DNA from: Aliikangiella marina
Lineage (GTDB): Bacteria; Pseudomonadota; Gammaproteobacteria; Enterobacterales; Kangiellaceae
Reading direction: 5' to 3'
DNA length: 64,000 bases
NCBI RefSeq assembly: GCF_007004765.1
Contig: NZ_VIKR01000002.1
Coordinates: forward strand, 930,001-994,000
Shown: positions 1 through 9,029 of the stretch, in pieces
How positions within the stretch are numbered: position 1 is the first letter of the stretch
Layout: each line of letters opens with the position of its first letter
Notes under the pieces: generated by a model
Database searches by the model: none
What the model saw: only the letters and a program-made list of their open reading frames with translations
Told to the model about the DNA's origin: nothing
Translations under genes and position numbers: made by a program

Positions 1-655
1 TCAGCCAGGCGCTGATATTCCCAAAGAACAAATTCTTTCTTTAATCATGGAGCCAGGTTTTTCTACAGCAGCGGTTATCAGCGACGTTTCCGGCCGTGGT
101 GTCGGAATGGATGTCGTTAAACGAAACATCAATAATTTAGGGGGGAGCGTTGAAATACACTCGGAACTCGGAGAGGGTACAACATTCACTATTAGACTTC
201 CATTAACTTTGGCAATACTTGATGGACAGTTAATTGAAGTGTCTGGTGAGGTTTATGTTGTTCCGTTAGTGTCGATTGTCGAGTCTATTCCTATGTCGAA
301 AGTTGAGGTCTCAAGAATCGCTGGCAATATGAAGGTCTATAAGATGGATGATGGCTACATCCCTATCATTGATTTGACCAGAGAGTTTCAAATTAAAGGA
401 CAATCCCCTTCAAATGAAGAGGGGCTTCTTGCGATTGTAGAAGGAGAAAATCGTAAGGTCGCGCTAGAAATCAATCAGCTTCTTGGCCAACAACAAGTGG
501 TGATTAAGAGTTTGGAGACCCACTATAAATCGATTCAAGGGGTATCCGGCGCAACAATCTTGGGTGATGGTAAAGTTGCCTTAATTTTGGATGTTGTAGG
601 CTTAGCAAGGCGAGCTTCAGAGTCTGCTGCTGGCTCGAATTCGCAAGTGGCATAA
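1..655 (+). CDS. cheA: CheA chemotaxis histidine kinase, 3' end only (che2-like cluster)
   Basis: The gene enters from outside the window and is read in the frame beginning at base 2, so only the last ~218 residues are visible. They contain the end of the GHKL ATPase domain, with an F/G-box region PGFSTA...SDVSGRGVGMDVV, followed by the CheW-like P5 regulatory domain that docks CheW and receptors. The HPt and dimerisation domains lie upstream. cheW follows after 8 bases, so it is co-transcribed with the two cheW genes, the receptor, cheR, cheD and cheB. It is distinct from the complete cheA at 27120-29390. Family assignment is secure. Assignment to a che2-type pathway is inferred from the gene order. 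Confidence 0.93.
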   Translation, partial: QPGADIPKEQILSLIMEPGFSTAAVISDVSGRGVGMDVVKRNINNLGGSVEIHSELGEGTTFTIRLPLTLAILDGQLIEVSGEVYVVPLVSIVESIPMSKVEVSRIAGNMKVYKMDDGYIPIIDLTREFQIKGQSPSNEEGLLAIVEGENRKVALEINQLLGQQQVVIKSLETHYKSIQGVSGATILGDGKVALILDVVGLARRASESAAGSNSQVA

Positions 656-663
656 AAGGTAAC

Positions 664-1218
664 ATGATGACGTCAGAAATCATTCAGCTAATTCAAGAGC
701 AAGAACCTCAAATTATTGAAGATGACATCTTTGCGGATGAAGATTCTTCACAGTACCTTAGTTTTGTTGTTGGTGAAGAAGAGTTTTCAGTAAATATTTT
801 AAAGGTACAGGAAATCAGAGCTTGGGAACATACGACGTTTTTACCGAATTCTCCGAGTTATATTAAAGGCGTGCTGAATCTGCGTGGCACTATTGTGCCT
901 GTTATGGATTTAAGAATTCGATTTGGTTTTAAAAATCCTGAATACAAACCGACTACTGCGGTAATCATTCTAAAAACAGTAGATGCTGAGCGAGAGCGAT
1001 TAATGGGGTGTATCGTTGATGCTGTTTCAGATGTGATTAATGTCGCAGAAAACGATATTAGTGAAAAGCCAGATTTTGGAAGTTCAATCGATAGCGAGTT
1101 TATTGATGGGATTATGACGGTAAACAATAGCCCAGTAACCTTGCTTAATCTTGATGCTCTATTGAACCTCGAGCTTATAGCGCATCCCTTCACCGCGCAG
1201 AAGGTGAGCAATGGCTGA
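664..1218 (+). CDS. cheW: CheW coupling protein, first copy
   Basis: A 184-residue single CheW/SH3-like domain protein that bridges CheA and chemoreceptors. The CheW fold occupies about residues 28-172, with a typical core motif NSPSYIKGVLNLRGTIVPVMDL. A ~28-residue acidic N-terminal extension precedes it. An AAAAGG ribosome-binding site at 654-659 lies 4 bases before the ATG at 664 and 7 before a second in-frame ATG at 667, so the real start may be three bases later. Its end overlaps the start of the second cheW, which indicates translational coupling. Confidence 0.93.
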   Translation: MMTSEIIQLIQEQEPQIIEDDIFADEDSSQYLSFVVGEEEFSVNILKVQEIRAWEHTTFLPNSPSYIKGVLNLRGTIVPVMDLRIRFGFKNPEYKPTTAVIILKTVDAERERLMGCIVDAVSDVINVAENDISEKPDFGSSIDSEFIDGIMTVNNSPVTLLNLDALLNLELIAHPFTAQKVSNG

Positions 1219-1717
1219 GTCACTGAGAAAAAATAGCAAAGCTGAAGCTGATGAATCTGTTGAAACTATTGAACAGTGCTTAACATTTATGGTTTCCAAT
1301 GATGAGTTTGGCCTAGATATATTAGCTGTTCAAGAAATTCATGGTTGGCTTGAGCCCAGGCCCATTCCGAATACGCCTGACTATATTAAAGGTGTAATTG
1401 ATTGGCGTGGAACGATTGTGCCAATCGTAGATCTTCGGATAAAGTTTAATTACCCACAAGCGAATTACGAAAAAACCACAGTCGTTATAATATTAAAAAC
1501 ATTTTTAAAGGAATTAGAACAGTTTGCAATTGTTGGCGTTGTTGTCGATGCTGTTTCCGATGTGGTTGACATAAAAAAACATGAGCTTAAAGACGCACCA
1601 ACGTTGGGGTCAAAAGTTGATACGGATTACATCAAAGGAATTGCAAAAGTTAATAATAAAATGACCGTTATTCTAGAGTTGCAAAAGTTAATCAATCTCG
1701 AAAACTTAGATGGGTAG
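1211..1717 (+). CDS. cheW: CheW coupling protein, second copy
   Basis: A 168-residue CheW-domain protein with core motif NTPDYIKGVIDWRGTIVPIVDL. The ATG lies inside the last codons of the preceding cheW (8-base overlap), with an AAGGTGAG ribosome-binding site just upstream. The two CheW copies are clearly related but differ over much of their length, so this is an old tandem duplication. Two CheWs beside one CheA could couple different receptors or change array stoichiometry; that is inference. These are the only free-standing cheW genes in the window, because the main che locus (25947-34568) has none. Confidence 0.93.
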   Translation: MAESLRKNSKAEADESVETIEQCLTFMVSNDEFGLDILAVQEIHGWLEPRPIPNTPDYIKGVIDWRGTIVPIVDLRIKFNYPQANYEKTTVVIILKTFLKELEQFAIVGVVVDAVSDVVDIKKHELKDAPTLGSKVDTDYIKGIAKVNNKMTVILELQKLINLENLDG

Positions 1718-1720
1718 ATT

Positions 1721-1736
1721 ACCCGTTTGATCGGGT
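1721..1736 (+). repeat. Short hairpin after cheW2
   Basis: ACCCG, loop TTTGAT, CGGGT forms a perfect 5-bp stem starting four bases after the cheW stop codon. No T-run follows, so it is not a convincing intrinsic terminator. It may stabilise the 3' end or attenuate read-through into the receptor gene. Confidence 0.3.
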
Positions 1737-1833
1737 TGGCGCTTCTGATGCTGAAATAGGTTTGAGTGGCGATAATCGCAAAGCGTTTAGTCAACCGTCA
1801 TTAATTCTAAGCGCTAGGATTGAATTTATCGTC

Positions 1834-1903
1834 TTAAAGGTTTTGATTTAAAGGTTTTGATTTAAAGTTTTTGGTTTAAAGGTATTGGTTTAAAGGTATT
1901 GAT
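1834..1903 (+). repeat. Five tandem 14-bp units, each with a Shine-Dalgarno-like core, abutting a start codon
   Basis: Five exactly abutting 14-base units of consensus TTAAAGGTTTTGAT run at 1834-1847, 1848-1861, 1862-1875, 1876-1889 and 1890-1903. The next base is the A of the chemoreceptor ATG at 1904. Units 1 and 2 are identical. Units 3-5 differ at one to three positions, and unit 3 has AAAGT instead of AAAGG. The AAAGG of unit 5 is 7 bases from the ATG, so it is the working ribosome-binding site. The other copies are tandem duplicates of it. Confidence 0.9.
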
Positions 1904-4201
1904 ATGGATACACAAGATAAATCGGAAAAAATTAAAGAGTTCGAAGGCCTTGTTGAAGCAATCCGAAAGTCGCAAGCGGTGATTGAGTTTAATATGGATG
2001 GTTCCATAATCGAAGCCAATGATTTGTTTTTGGATGCGATGGGATACACTTTAGATGAGATTAAAGGTAAGCATCATAGTATATTTGTCGAAGACGCCTA
2101 TGCAGCAAGCGAAGATTATAAATCTTTTTGGCGTAATTTAAATCAAGGTAATTTTGACTCTGGCGAGTACAAACGCAAAGATAAACGCGGTAACGATGTC
2201 TGGATTCAAGCCACCTATAATCCGGTTCTCGATAAAAAGGGAAAACCCTACAAAGTCGTTAAGTTTGCCTCTGATATTACCGAGCAAAAAAAGTTATTTC
2301 ATAGCGTCTCACGAATGCAAGCTGCCGTTGAAGGTTCGCAAACGGCTTTGATGATGGTCGATACCGATTTAAACGTGACTTACTGCAATAAAGCCACCTA
2401 CCGATTACTTAAGTTTCTAGAGCCGACCATGCAGTCGATTTGGCCTGGGTTTAAGGCTAATGAGGACTACATGATTGGTAAATGTATTGATGATTTTCAT
2501 AAAGAACCAGCACACCAGCGCAAACTACTTGGCGACCCTAAAAATTTGCCCTATAGCACTAACATTATGATTGGCGACTACACCATTCGTTTGAATGTAT
2601 GTGCGATTATTGATGCTCAAGGCAAACATGTAGGCTCCAGTCTTGAATGGGATAATATCACTGAACAGGTCGCCAATGAAAAACAAGTTGGCCGCCTTGT
2701 CTCTGCAGTGGAAGGCATGACAACTAATCTGATGATGGCCGATGCAGATGGCAATATAAATTATATGAATCCTGCTGTTGAACAGATGCTCCGAAAAAGA
2801 GAAGCGGGAATTAAAACCGTCTTACCCCATTTTGAAGTCGATAAAGTCGTCGGCTCTAACTATGATATTTTTCATAAGAATCCATCACATCAAAGAAACT
2901 TATTAAAACCTGAAAATCTTCCCTATGCGTCGGATATTCGGGTTGGTGATTTATCCTTCAAGTTAACCGCAGTCGCGCTTAAAGATAAAAGTGGAAACCA
3001 CCTAGGGTCAGCGGTCGAGTGGATCGATACCACTGAAATGGTCAATGCACAAGAGCAAGTTGAAATGCTGATTGCACAGGCATCAAGAGGGGAGCTGCGC
3101 GAAAGGCTCGATGCAGAACAATTTGACGGCTTTATGAAAAACTTATCACTGGGCATCAATTCAATGCTCGATACCATGGTTGAACCCATGGAAAATTGTC
3201 AAGGTGTACTAGAAGAGCTAGCGGCCGGAAATCTCCAGCGAAGTATGGATGGTGAGTACCATGGTGCTTTTAATCAGCTACAATCGTCAATCAATACTAG
3301 CATTGAAAACCTCCGAAATATGGTCGGTGAGATTATGGAGGCGGCGAGTCATGTTTCCACTTCTTCACGAGAAATCACTCAAGGCAATACCGACCTAAGT
3401 CAGAGAACTGAAGAGCAAGCCTCGAGTCTCGAAGAAACCGCATCGAGTATGGAGGAGCTCACCAGTACCGTTGCAGAAAATGCAGAGGCTGCCAACAAAG
3501 CGAACCGATTGTCGGTTGAAACGATGAGTCTGGCGGAAAGTGGCGGCGATGTTGTTACAGAAGCGATTTCGGCAATGAAAGATATCGATGATGCTTCACG
3601 AGAAATTTCCGATATTATTGGGGTTATCGATGAGATCGCTTTCCAAACCAATTTATTAGCCTTAAATGCTGCGGTTGAAGCTGCGCGTGCTGGAGATCAA
3701 GGTCGCGGGTTTGCGGTCGTTGCAGCTGAGGTGAGAAATCTTGCTCAACGCTCAGCAAGTGCCGCGAAAGATATTAAATCTCTGATCAAGAACAGCGTAG
3801 CAAAAGTTGAGCAGGGTAGTCAGTTGGTGAACGATTCTGGGAATAAGTTAACGGATATTGTCAGTTCGGTTAGAAATGTTGTGCAACTGGTTAAAGAAAT
3901 TTCTAATGCCAGTGAAGAGCAGTCTTCCGGGATTCAACAAATCAATCAGGCCGTGTCACAGATGGATAACATGACGCAACAAAACTCGGCATTGGTTGAG
4001 GAAGCTGCAGCATCCGCCGAGTCACTCAATGAGCAGGCAGCAAGTTTGATGGAGTTAATGAGCTTTTTCAAAACTGGTGATGAAGCTGGTGCGAAAAGTG
4101 AAGAAATTAAATCGCCGTTAAAAACTAAACCGACTCGTCGAGCAACTTCATCGCCAAAGTCCATGAGCGCTCCAAGCGATGATGAGTGGGAAGAGTTTTA
4201 G
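1904..4201 (+). CDS. Soluble PAS-PAS-PAS methyl-accepting chemotaxis receptor with C-terminal WEEF tether
   Basis: A 765-residue receptor with no membrane segment, so it should be cytoplasmic. PAS 1 is at about residues 10-130. PAS 2 (140-265) and PAS 3 (270-385) are related copies sharing an FHKxPxHQRxLL motif. A HAMP-like linker is at about 390-480 and the signalling hairpin at 490-735, with a canonical tip near residues 577-617 ([17 protein letters not shown]). The last residues, DEWEEF, match the CheR/CheB docking pentapeptide of P. aeruginosa McpB/Aer2 (GWEEF). With cheR, cheD and cheB next in the operon, the tether probably recruits this cluster's own methyltransferase. The ligand is unknown. 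Confidence 0.93.
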   Translation: MDTQDKSEKIKEFEGLVEAIRKSQAVIEFNMDGSIIEANDLFLDAMGYTLDEIKGKHHSIFVEDAYAASEDYKSFWRNLNQGNFDSGEYKRKDKRGNDVWIQATYNPVLDKKGKPYKVVKFASDITEQKKLFHSVSRMQAAVEGSQTALMMVDTDLNVTYCNKATYRLLKFLEPTMQSIWPGFKANEDYMIGKCIDDFHKEPAHQRKLLGDPKNLPYSTNIMIGDYTIRLNVCAIIDAQGKHVGSSLEWDNITEQVANEKQVGRLVSAVEGMTTNLMMADADGNINYMNPAVEQMLRKREAGIKTVLPHFEVDKVVGSNYDIFHKNPSHQRNLLKPENLPYASDIRVGDLSFKLTAVALKDKSGNHLGSAVEWIDTTEMVNAQEQVEMLIAQASRGELRERLDAEQFDGFMKNLSLGINSMLDTMVEPMENCQGVLEELAAGNLQRSMDGEYHGAFNQLQSSINTSIENLRNMVGEIMEAASHVSTSSREITQGNTDLSQRTEEQASSLEETASSMEELTSTVAENAEAANKANRLSVETMSLAESGGDVVTEAISAMKDIDDASREISDIIGVIDEIAFQTNLLALNAAVEAARAGDQGRGFAVVAAEVRNLAQRSASAAKDIKSLIKNSVAKVEQGSQLVNDSGNKLTDIVSSVRNVVQLVKEISNASEEQSSGIQQINQAVSQMDNMTQQNSALVEEAAASAESLNEQAASLMELMSFFKTGDEAGAKSEEIKSPLKTKPTRRATSSPKSMSAPSDDEWEEF

Positions 4202-4232
4202 AAGCCTAAAAGAGTAGTGAGTTGTAGCGTAC

Positions 4233-5066
4233 ATGGTCATTGAAACCGGACATAGACGAGAGTTCGATTTTAGCGATGAAAACTTTCGACATGTCAGAGC
4301 TTTAATCAATCAATTAGCTGGTATCACACTATCAGAGCGCAAAACTGATATGGTCTATGCCAGGTTAGCCAGGAGACTCCGCGCTTTAGGCTATAGTGAC
4401 TTTGACTCTTACTTAGCCTTTGTCGAAAACGATGAGCATGAGAGTGTACATTTTACGAATTCTTTAACCACCAATTTGACGCATTTTTTTCGAGAAAGTC
4501 ATCATTTTGATTATTTAGCAGATGTTTATTTTCCTGAGATACTGAGTCAAGGTAAAAAGCGAATTCGCATTTGGTCTGCCGGTTGCTCGACCGGGGAGGA
4601 ACCTTATAGTTTGGCGATTACTTGGCGCTCTAGAGTGAAAGATGCGCATCGCTACGATTTTAAGATATTGGCAACCGACTTGGATACGAATGTTCTGGAT
4701 GTTTGTCGCCAAGGCTTGTATGCCAAAGACAAAGTGATGCAACTGGATGATGAGTATCAGCAGTGGTTTAGAGCGACCAAAAGGTGCAACTCGCAACAGA
4801 TGGAAGTTTTTCCAAAATTACGCGAACAGATCGTGTTTAAACAACTTAATCTGATGGATGAATGGCCAATAAAGGGGCCGTTAGATGTCATTATATGCAG
4901 AAATGTTTTGATTTATTTTGATAAGCCGACTCAGCAAAAATTGGTTAATCGATTTGCGCAGCTATTAAGTGATAGGGGCTGTTTGATACTTGGTCATTCA
5001 GAAAATTTGAGTGCTAATAAAAATATGTTTGAGTCCATTGGGCAAACTACTTTTAGGAAGAGTTAG
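4233..5066 (+). CDS. cheR: CheR chemoreceptor glutamate methyltransferase
   Basis: A 277-residue SAM-dependent methyltransferase that methylates glutamates of chemoreceptors for adaptation. It has an N-terminal all-alpha CheR domain (about 10-90) and a Rossmann domain with SAM motif IWSAGCSTGEEPYS at 113-126. CRNVLIYFD, typical of the family, follows later. It lies 31 bases after the receptor gene and 3 bases before cheD. The receptor's C-terminal WEEF suggests CheR docks there through its beta-subdomain, as in tethered systems (inference). Confidence 0.95.
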   Translation: MVIETGHRREFDFSDENFRHVRALINQLAGITLSERKTDMVYARLARRLRALGYSDFDSYLAFVENDEHESVHFTNSLTTNLTHFFRESHHFDYLADVYFPEILSQGKKRIRIWSAGCSTGEEPYSLAITWRSRVKDAHRYDFKILATDLDTNVLDVCRQGLYAKDKVMQLDDEYQQWFRATKRCNSQQMEVFPKLREQIVFKQLNLMDEWPIKGPLDVIICRNVLIYFDKPTQQKLVNRFAQLLSDRGCLILGHSENLSANKNMFESIGQTTFRKS

Positions 5067-5069
5067 CGA

Positions 5070-5705
5070 ATGACAGTAGGGTACGACAGAGACAATCTAC
5101 CATCTTGCTGGCAAGAGTTTAACCACATTAATCGGTATTGGGACAGAAAGATTGGCAAACCCACCGCTAAGCTTTTGCCTGGGGAGTACTATGTCACCAG
5201 TCACGACGAAGTCATTACAACAGTTTTAGGTTCCTGCATTTCTGCCTGCATACGCGACCCGATTTGTGGAATCGGCGGAATGAACCATTTTATGCTGCCG
5301 ATTCAAGTGGACAATGCTTTGAGTACTGATTTTGGTCGAGCCGAGCGCTACGGCAACTATGCTATGGAGCAGCTGATCAATGATATTTTAAGAAATGGCG
5401 GCAGAAGAGAAAACATGGAGGTTAAAATATTTGGTGGTGGTCGGGTGATGAAGGGAGTGACGGATGTCGGAGCGAAAAATATTGAGTTTGTAAAACATTA
5501 TTGCGAGCTAGAGGGTTTTCAGGTACTGGCGGAAGATGTCGCAGGGAACTATCCTCGGAAAGTGAATTACATTCCAAAAACCGGAAAAGTGTTTGTTAAG
5601 AAATTATATAGTAAACACAACGACACTATTGAAACACGCGATGAAAACTATTTTGAGAAAATTTCTAATAGAGATGTCAGCGGCAATGTCGAGCTTTTTG
5701 ATTAG
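5070..5705 (+). CDS. cheD: CheD chemoreceptor glutamine deamidase
   Basis: A 211-residue deamidase that converts specific receptor glutamines to glutamate and can interact with CheC-type phosphatases. The catalytic pair is visible: C56 in LGSCIS and H73 in GGMNHFMLP. The glycine-rich KIFGGGRVM segment is also typical. It is slightly longer than minimal CheD proteins because of a ~30-residue N-terminal extension. The start is supported by an AGGAAGAG-like site in the end of cheR. CheD in this position is characteristic of che2-type clusters. Confidence 0.93.
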   Translation: MTVGYDRDNLPSCWQEFNHINRYWDRKIGKPTAKLLPGEYYVTSHDEVITTVLGSCISACIRDPICGIGGMNHFMLPIQVDNALSTDFGRAERYGNYAMEQLINDILRNGGRRENMEVKIFGGGRVMKGVTDVGAKNIEFVKHYCELEGFQVLAEDVAGNYPRKVNYIPKTGKVFVKKLYSKHNDTIETRDENYFEKISNRDVSGNVELFD

Positions 5706-5713
5706 ATTTGATT

Positions 5714-5782
5714 AGGCTCGGTGTGACCAGATTAAAAAAGATAAATAAGGTTTGCTCAAGTGAGGTAAGTCGAGGCTCGGTG
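5714..5782. repeat. Direct repeat AGGCTCGGTG, two copies
   Basis: AGGCTCGGTG occurs at 5714-5723 and again at 5773-5782 in the 119-base gap between cheD and cheB. No palindrome or known regulator motif is evident. It could be a regulatory pair or a chance or duplication remnant. Confidence 0.35.
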
Positions 5783-5824
5783 ATTAAATTAGCGACAGTG
5801 GCAATTGTTTAAGATTAAAGATAG

Positions 5825-6886
5825 ATGAATAAATTCAGTAAGAATAAAAATGTGATAAAAGTCTTGGTTGTGGATGACTCGGCTTTTATTAGGGTTCTGT
5901 TAACAGAAATTCTGGATTCGGACCCTGATATCAGTGTTGTTGCATCTGCTTCTGATCCAATTGATGCGCGCTCTAAAATCAAAAAGTACAATCCTGATGT
6001 GATTACGCTTGACATCGAAATGCCCAAAATGGACGGCTTAACTTTTTTAAGAAAAATCATGCGGCTTAGGCCAATGCCCGTAGTAATGTTCTCCACGCTG
6101 ACCCAAAAGGGCGCCGACATAACCTTTGAAGCACTTAAAATCGGTGCCGTCGATTTTGTACCGAAACCCGCCGTAGATATTAAAAATAATCTCGATAGTT
6201 TAAGAAGCGAGCTCATTGAGAAGGTTAAATGTGCGGCTGTTAGTAACATCGGAATCAAAGATTCAACCGCTCACCAAAGCACTTCGCCTATCGATTTACC
6301 GGAGTCATCTAAGAAAGTTGATTTAATAGCTATCGGCGCATCTACTGGAGGTACAGAGGCAATTTTAGCGGTGATTCGGCGGATGCCAACCAATTGTCCA
6401 CCGATTGTAATGGCACAACACATTCCAGATGTATTTTCGACTTCATTTGCCAAACGCTTGAATGAAGAAGTTGCTCTACATGCCAAAGAGGTGAGGGATT
6501 CGACAGTTTTAGAACCGGGTAATGCGTACCTTGCGCCTGGACATATGCATATGGTGGTTAAAAAGCGAGGCGGACAGCTTTGGGTGAAGATGGATGATAG
6601 TCCACCAGTGAATCGACACAAACCATCCGTTGACATGCTATTTAAATCAATTTCGCAAATAGATGGGGTGAATTGTTTAGCGGCTATCCTTACTGGAATG
6701 GGTAAAGATGGAGCAGAAGGGTTGTTAGAATTAAAACAAAAAGGAGCCTTTACGATTGCTCAAGACGAGAGAACATCGGTTGTCTGGGGTATGCCTGGTG
6801 CGGCAGTCGGCATGGGGGCGGTTAAGGCGGTCCTACCGTTACAAGAAATAGCACCTAATCTCGTAAAGAGATTGGGTGGGCGCTAA
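5825..6886 (+). CDS. cheB: CheB receptor methylesterase/deamidase response regulator (che2-like cluster)
   Basis: A 353-residue protein with an N-terminal receiver (about 12-130, phospho-acceptor D63, acidic pair D17/D18) and a C-terminal methylesterase domain (165-350). The catalytic residues are S173 in GASTGG, H199 in QHIP, and an aspartate in TGMGKDGAEG. It removes receptor methyl groups when phosphorylated by CheA and closes the adaptation loop with cheR and cheD upstream. It is a paralogue of the CheB at 29410-30522 and differs in linker length and sequence. A 119-base gap separates it from cheD. Confidence 0.95.
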   Translation: MNKFSKNKNVIKVLVVDDSAFIRVLLTEILDSDPDISVVASASDPIDARSKIKKYNPDVITLDIEMPKMDGLTFLRKIMRLRPMPVVMFSTLTQKGADITFEALKIGAVDFVPKPAVDIKNNLDSLRSELIEKVKCAAVSNIGIKDSTAHQSTSPIDLPESSKKVDLIAIGASTGGTEAILAVIRRMPTNCPPIVMAQHIPDVFSTSFAKRLNEEVALHAKEVRDSTVLEPGNAYLAPGHMHMVVKKRGGQLWVKMDDSPPVNRHKPSVDMLFKSISQIDGVNCLAAILTGMGKDGAEGLLELKQKGAFTIAQDERTSVVWGMPGAAVGMGAVKAVLPLQEIAPNLVKRLGGR

Positions 6887-6997
6887 AAAAAGTTAGTCAA
6901 AACTGTTTGTTTCATCTATGCTTATTTTAGGTATGTTTATGTAATATCACCTGAGATAACAAGGATTTATTGCGAATTAATTAAAAAGGGGCATAGC

Positions 6998-7300
6998 ATG
7001 TCAGTAGGTTCTAGTCTTTCACCGGATGGGAAAGTACTTACTATTTCAATCAATGGCCGGTTCGACTTTAGCGCGCACCAAGCCTTTAGGGATTCTTATG
7101 AAAAACTGATTCCCACACCATCGGAAATCGTTATTGATATGGTTGATACCACTTATCTTGACAGCTCTGCACTCGGTATGTTGCTGTTATTGAGGGATCA
7201 CGCTGGAGGCGACACTTCCAATATCGAACTCAAAAATTGTAATGAAGACATAAAAAAAATACTCACTATTTCAAACTTCGAGCAACTATTTAAAATTTAA
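6998..7300 (+). CDS. STAS-domain anti-anti-sigma factor (HsbA/CrsA-like)
   Basis: A 100-residue single STAS domain. The motif YLDSSALGMLLLLRD places the phosphorylatable serine at S56 (or S57), the usual SpoIIAA/RsbV site. An AAAAAGGGG ribosome-binding site precedes the ATG. In the family the unphosphorylated form sequesters an anti-sigma factor. In Pseudomonas HsbA binds FlgM, and in Shewanella CrsA controls RpoS. The next gene encodes a kinase/phosphatase of the matching type with a 5-base gap, so the two should form a partner switch. Which sigma factor is controlled cannot be read from the sequence. Confidence 0.88.
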   Translation: MSVGSSLSPDGKVLTISINGRFDFSAHQAFRDSYEKLIPTPSEIVIDMVDTTYLDSSALGMLLLLRDHAGGDTSNIELKNCNEDIKKILTISNFEQLFKI

Positions 7301-7305
7301 TCGCT

Positions 7306-9003
7306 TTGAAGATACTAATCGCTGATGATAACCATGTAGAGCGCCTGATTTTGTCTCGGGTGCTCGAAGCCGAAGGTCATCATGTCATTCAAGCAGAAAC
7401 TGGAACTCAAGCGATTGATTACTACTTTGAACAATCTCCTTCACTCGTATTTCTCGATATTTTAATGCCTGACATCGATGGTTACGATGTCGCTTCTGCC
7501 ATCAAGAAAAAAGGTCAAGAATCTCGGTGGATTCCAATCATATTTTTAACTTCCTTAACTGACGCTTATGACTTGGCAAAATGCATTGAGGTTGGCGGTG
7601 ATGACTTTGTTTCCAAGCCGATCAATCGAATCATCATCAAAGCTAAAGTTGACGCCTTTGCGCGGATTTCCAGATTATATGAAACTATTGAAACCCAAAA
7701 AACAGAAATTCAATATCACAATGAGCACCTGATTCAGGAGCAAGAGGCAGCGAAAAAAATCTTTAATAACATTGCCCACAGAGGATGCCTGGCCGCGCAA
7801 AATATCAACTATCATTTATCGCCAATGTCTATTTTTAATGGCGATTTAATGCTCGCAGCTGAAACGCCAATGGGGGGAATGCGACTGATGCTCGCTGATT
7901 TTACTGGGCATGGACTGCCGGCTGCGATTGGGGCGATGCCCACTTCAGAGATTTTTTACGGTATGACACGCAAAGGCTTTGCGATAGCTGATGTGATGAC
8001 AGAGATGAATTCTCGACTGTACTCCGTCTTGCCAAGAGGGATATTTTGCTGCGTAATTATAGCTGACATTGATGCACTTGAAGAACGAATAACAATATGG
8101 AATGCTGGCGCTCCGCAAGCCTACATTCTTAATCAAGAAAGTGGCGAAATTGATCTGGTTCATTCAAATCACTTACCGCTCGGTGTGCAAACTCCGGAGC
8201 GATTTAAAGTGGAACTTAAAGTGTTAAATTTTAGCGCCAGTCATAAATTGCTTGCCATCACTGATGGAATTGTGGAGTCAGTTAATACCGAGTCTGAGAT
8301 GTATGGCGAAGAAAGAATGTTAGACTTTATTCGAGCCAATATTAAATCCGATAATCTTTGCGATTCATTAGTTGAGCAAGTTGTCGAGTTTACGGGTGAT
8401 GTTGATCAAGGCGATGATTTAAGCCTCTTAGAAGTCGGTTTTCCACACCACCACTTAGATAAATCGATTGTCGATGCAGAAGAAGTCAAAGCGCAAACTG
8501 GAACGCTAGACTCTAACCTTTCCTTGTCGCTTCGCGGAAAGTCGTTGGGTAAGTTTGACCCTATACCGCTATTTTTACAGACGCTGCTTGAGTGCAGGGA
8601 GTTAACGCCGCACCGTTCACGAATTTTTACGGTTTTGTCAGAATTATATAATAATGCCTTGGAGCACGGCGTGCTTGGACTAGACTCGGCGATAAAACAC
8701 GATAGTGAAGGGTTCGCAAACTACTATCATCAACGAAGTGATAAGCTGGCTAATTTGAAAGATGGCCAAGTTACAGTGCAAATTGATCATAGACCGCTGA
8801 ACGATGGTGGGGAGATAGTTTTTGATTTTATTGATAGCGGCGAGGGGTTTGATTTTGAGAAAGCGATTGCTCGAGGTAGTCAAACATACAGCGGCAGAGG
8901 TATACCGTTAATTATTAATCTATGTGAGTCAGTAGATTTTCTTGAAGATGGCAGGCATGTTCGCGCTGTGTATCGATGGTATGATGAGCAAGACGCAGAA
9001 TAA
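7306..9003 (+). CDS. Receiver-PP2C-HATPase partner-switching regulator (HsbR/CrsR/RsbU type)
   Basis: 565 residues starting at TTG, 5 bases after the STAS stop, so translation is probably coupled. Domains are: receiver (1-120, phospho-acceptor D51), a coiled helix (130-165), a SpoIIE-type PP2C phosphatase (about 165-375), and a GHKL anti-sigma-type kinase domain (425-560). PP2C metal-binding signatures NGDLML, ADFTGHGLPAA, TDGIVES and GDDLSL are intact. The kinase domain has ELYNNALEHG and GRGIPLI. By analogy with HsbR and CrsR it both phosphorylates and dephosphorylates the STAS protein, switched by receiver phosphorylation. The input kinase or HPt is inferred to be the neighbouring HPt. Confidence 0.88.
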   Translation: MKILIADDNHVERLILSRVLEAEGHHVIQAETGTQAIDYYFEQSPSLVFLDILMPDIDGYDVASAIKKKGQESRWIPIIFLTSLTDAYDLAKCIEVGGDDFVSKPINRIIIKAKVDAFARISRLYETIETQKTEIQYHNEHLIQEQEAAKKIFNNIAHRGCLAAQNINYHLSPMSIFNGDLMLAAETPMGGMRLMLADFTGHGLPAAIGAMPTSEIFYGMTRKGFAIADVMTEMNSRLYSVLPRGIFCCVIIADIDALEERITIWNAGAPQAYILNQESGEIDLVHSNHLPLGVQTPERFKVELKVLNFSASHKLLAITDGIVESVNTESEMYGEERMLDFIRANIKSDNLCDSLVEQVVEFTGDVDQGDDLSLLEVGFPHHHLDKSIVDAEEVKAQTGTLDSNLSLSLRGKSLGKFDPIPLFLQTLLECRELTPHRSRIFTVLSELYNNALEHGVLGLDSAIKHDSEGFANYYHQRSDKLANLKDGQVTVQIDHRPLNDGGEIVFDFIDSGEGFDFEKAIARGSQTYSGRGIPLIINLCESVDFLEDGRHVRAVYRWYDEQDAE

Positions 9004-9029
9004 ATCGCAGAATAAAAAGGAGGTTACTA

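Noticed and set aside
5815-6258. Antisense open frame of 147 codons over cheB.
   Set aside because: Shadow of the receiver-domain coding sequence; no ribosome-binding site or family match.
7300-7310. Possible frameshift between the STAS gene and the following receiver gene, as no ATG is present.
   Set aside because: A TTG start 5 bases after the stop gives a full, normal receiver N-terminus (KILIADDN).
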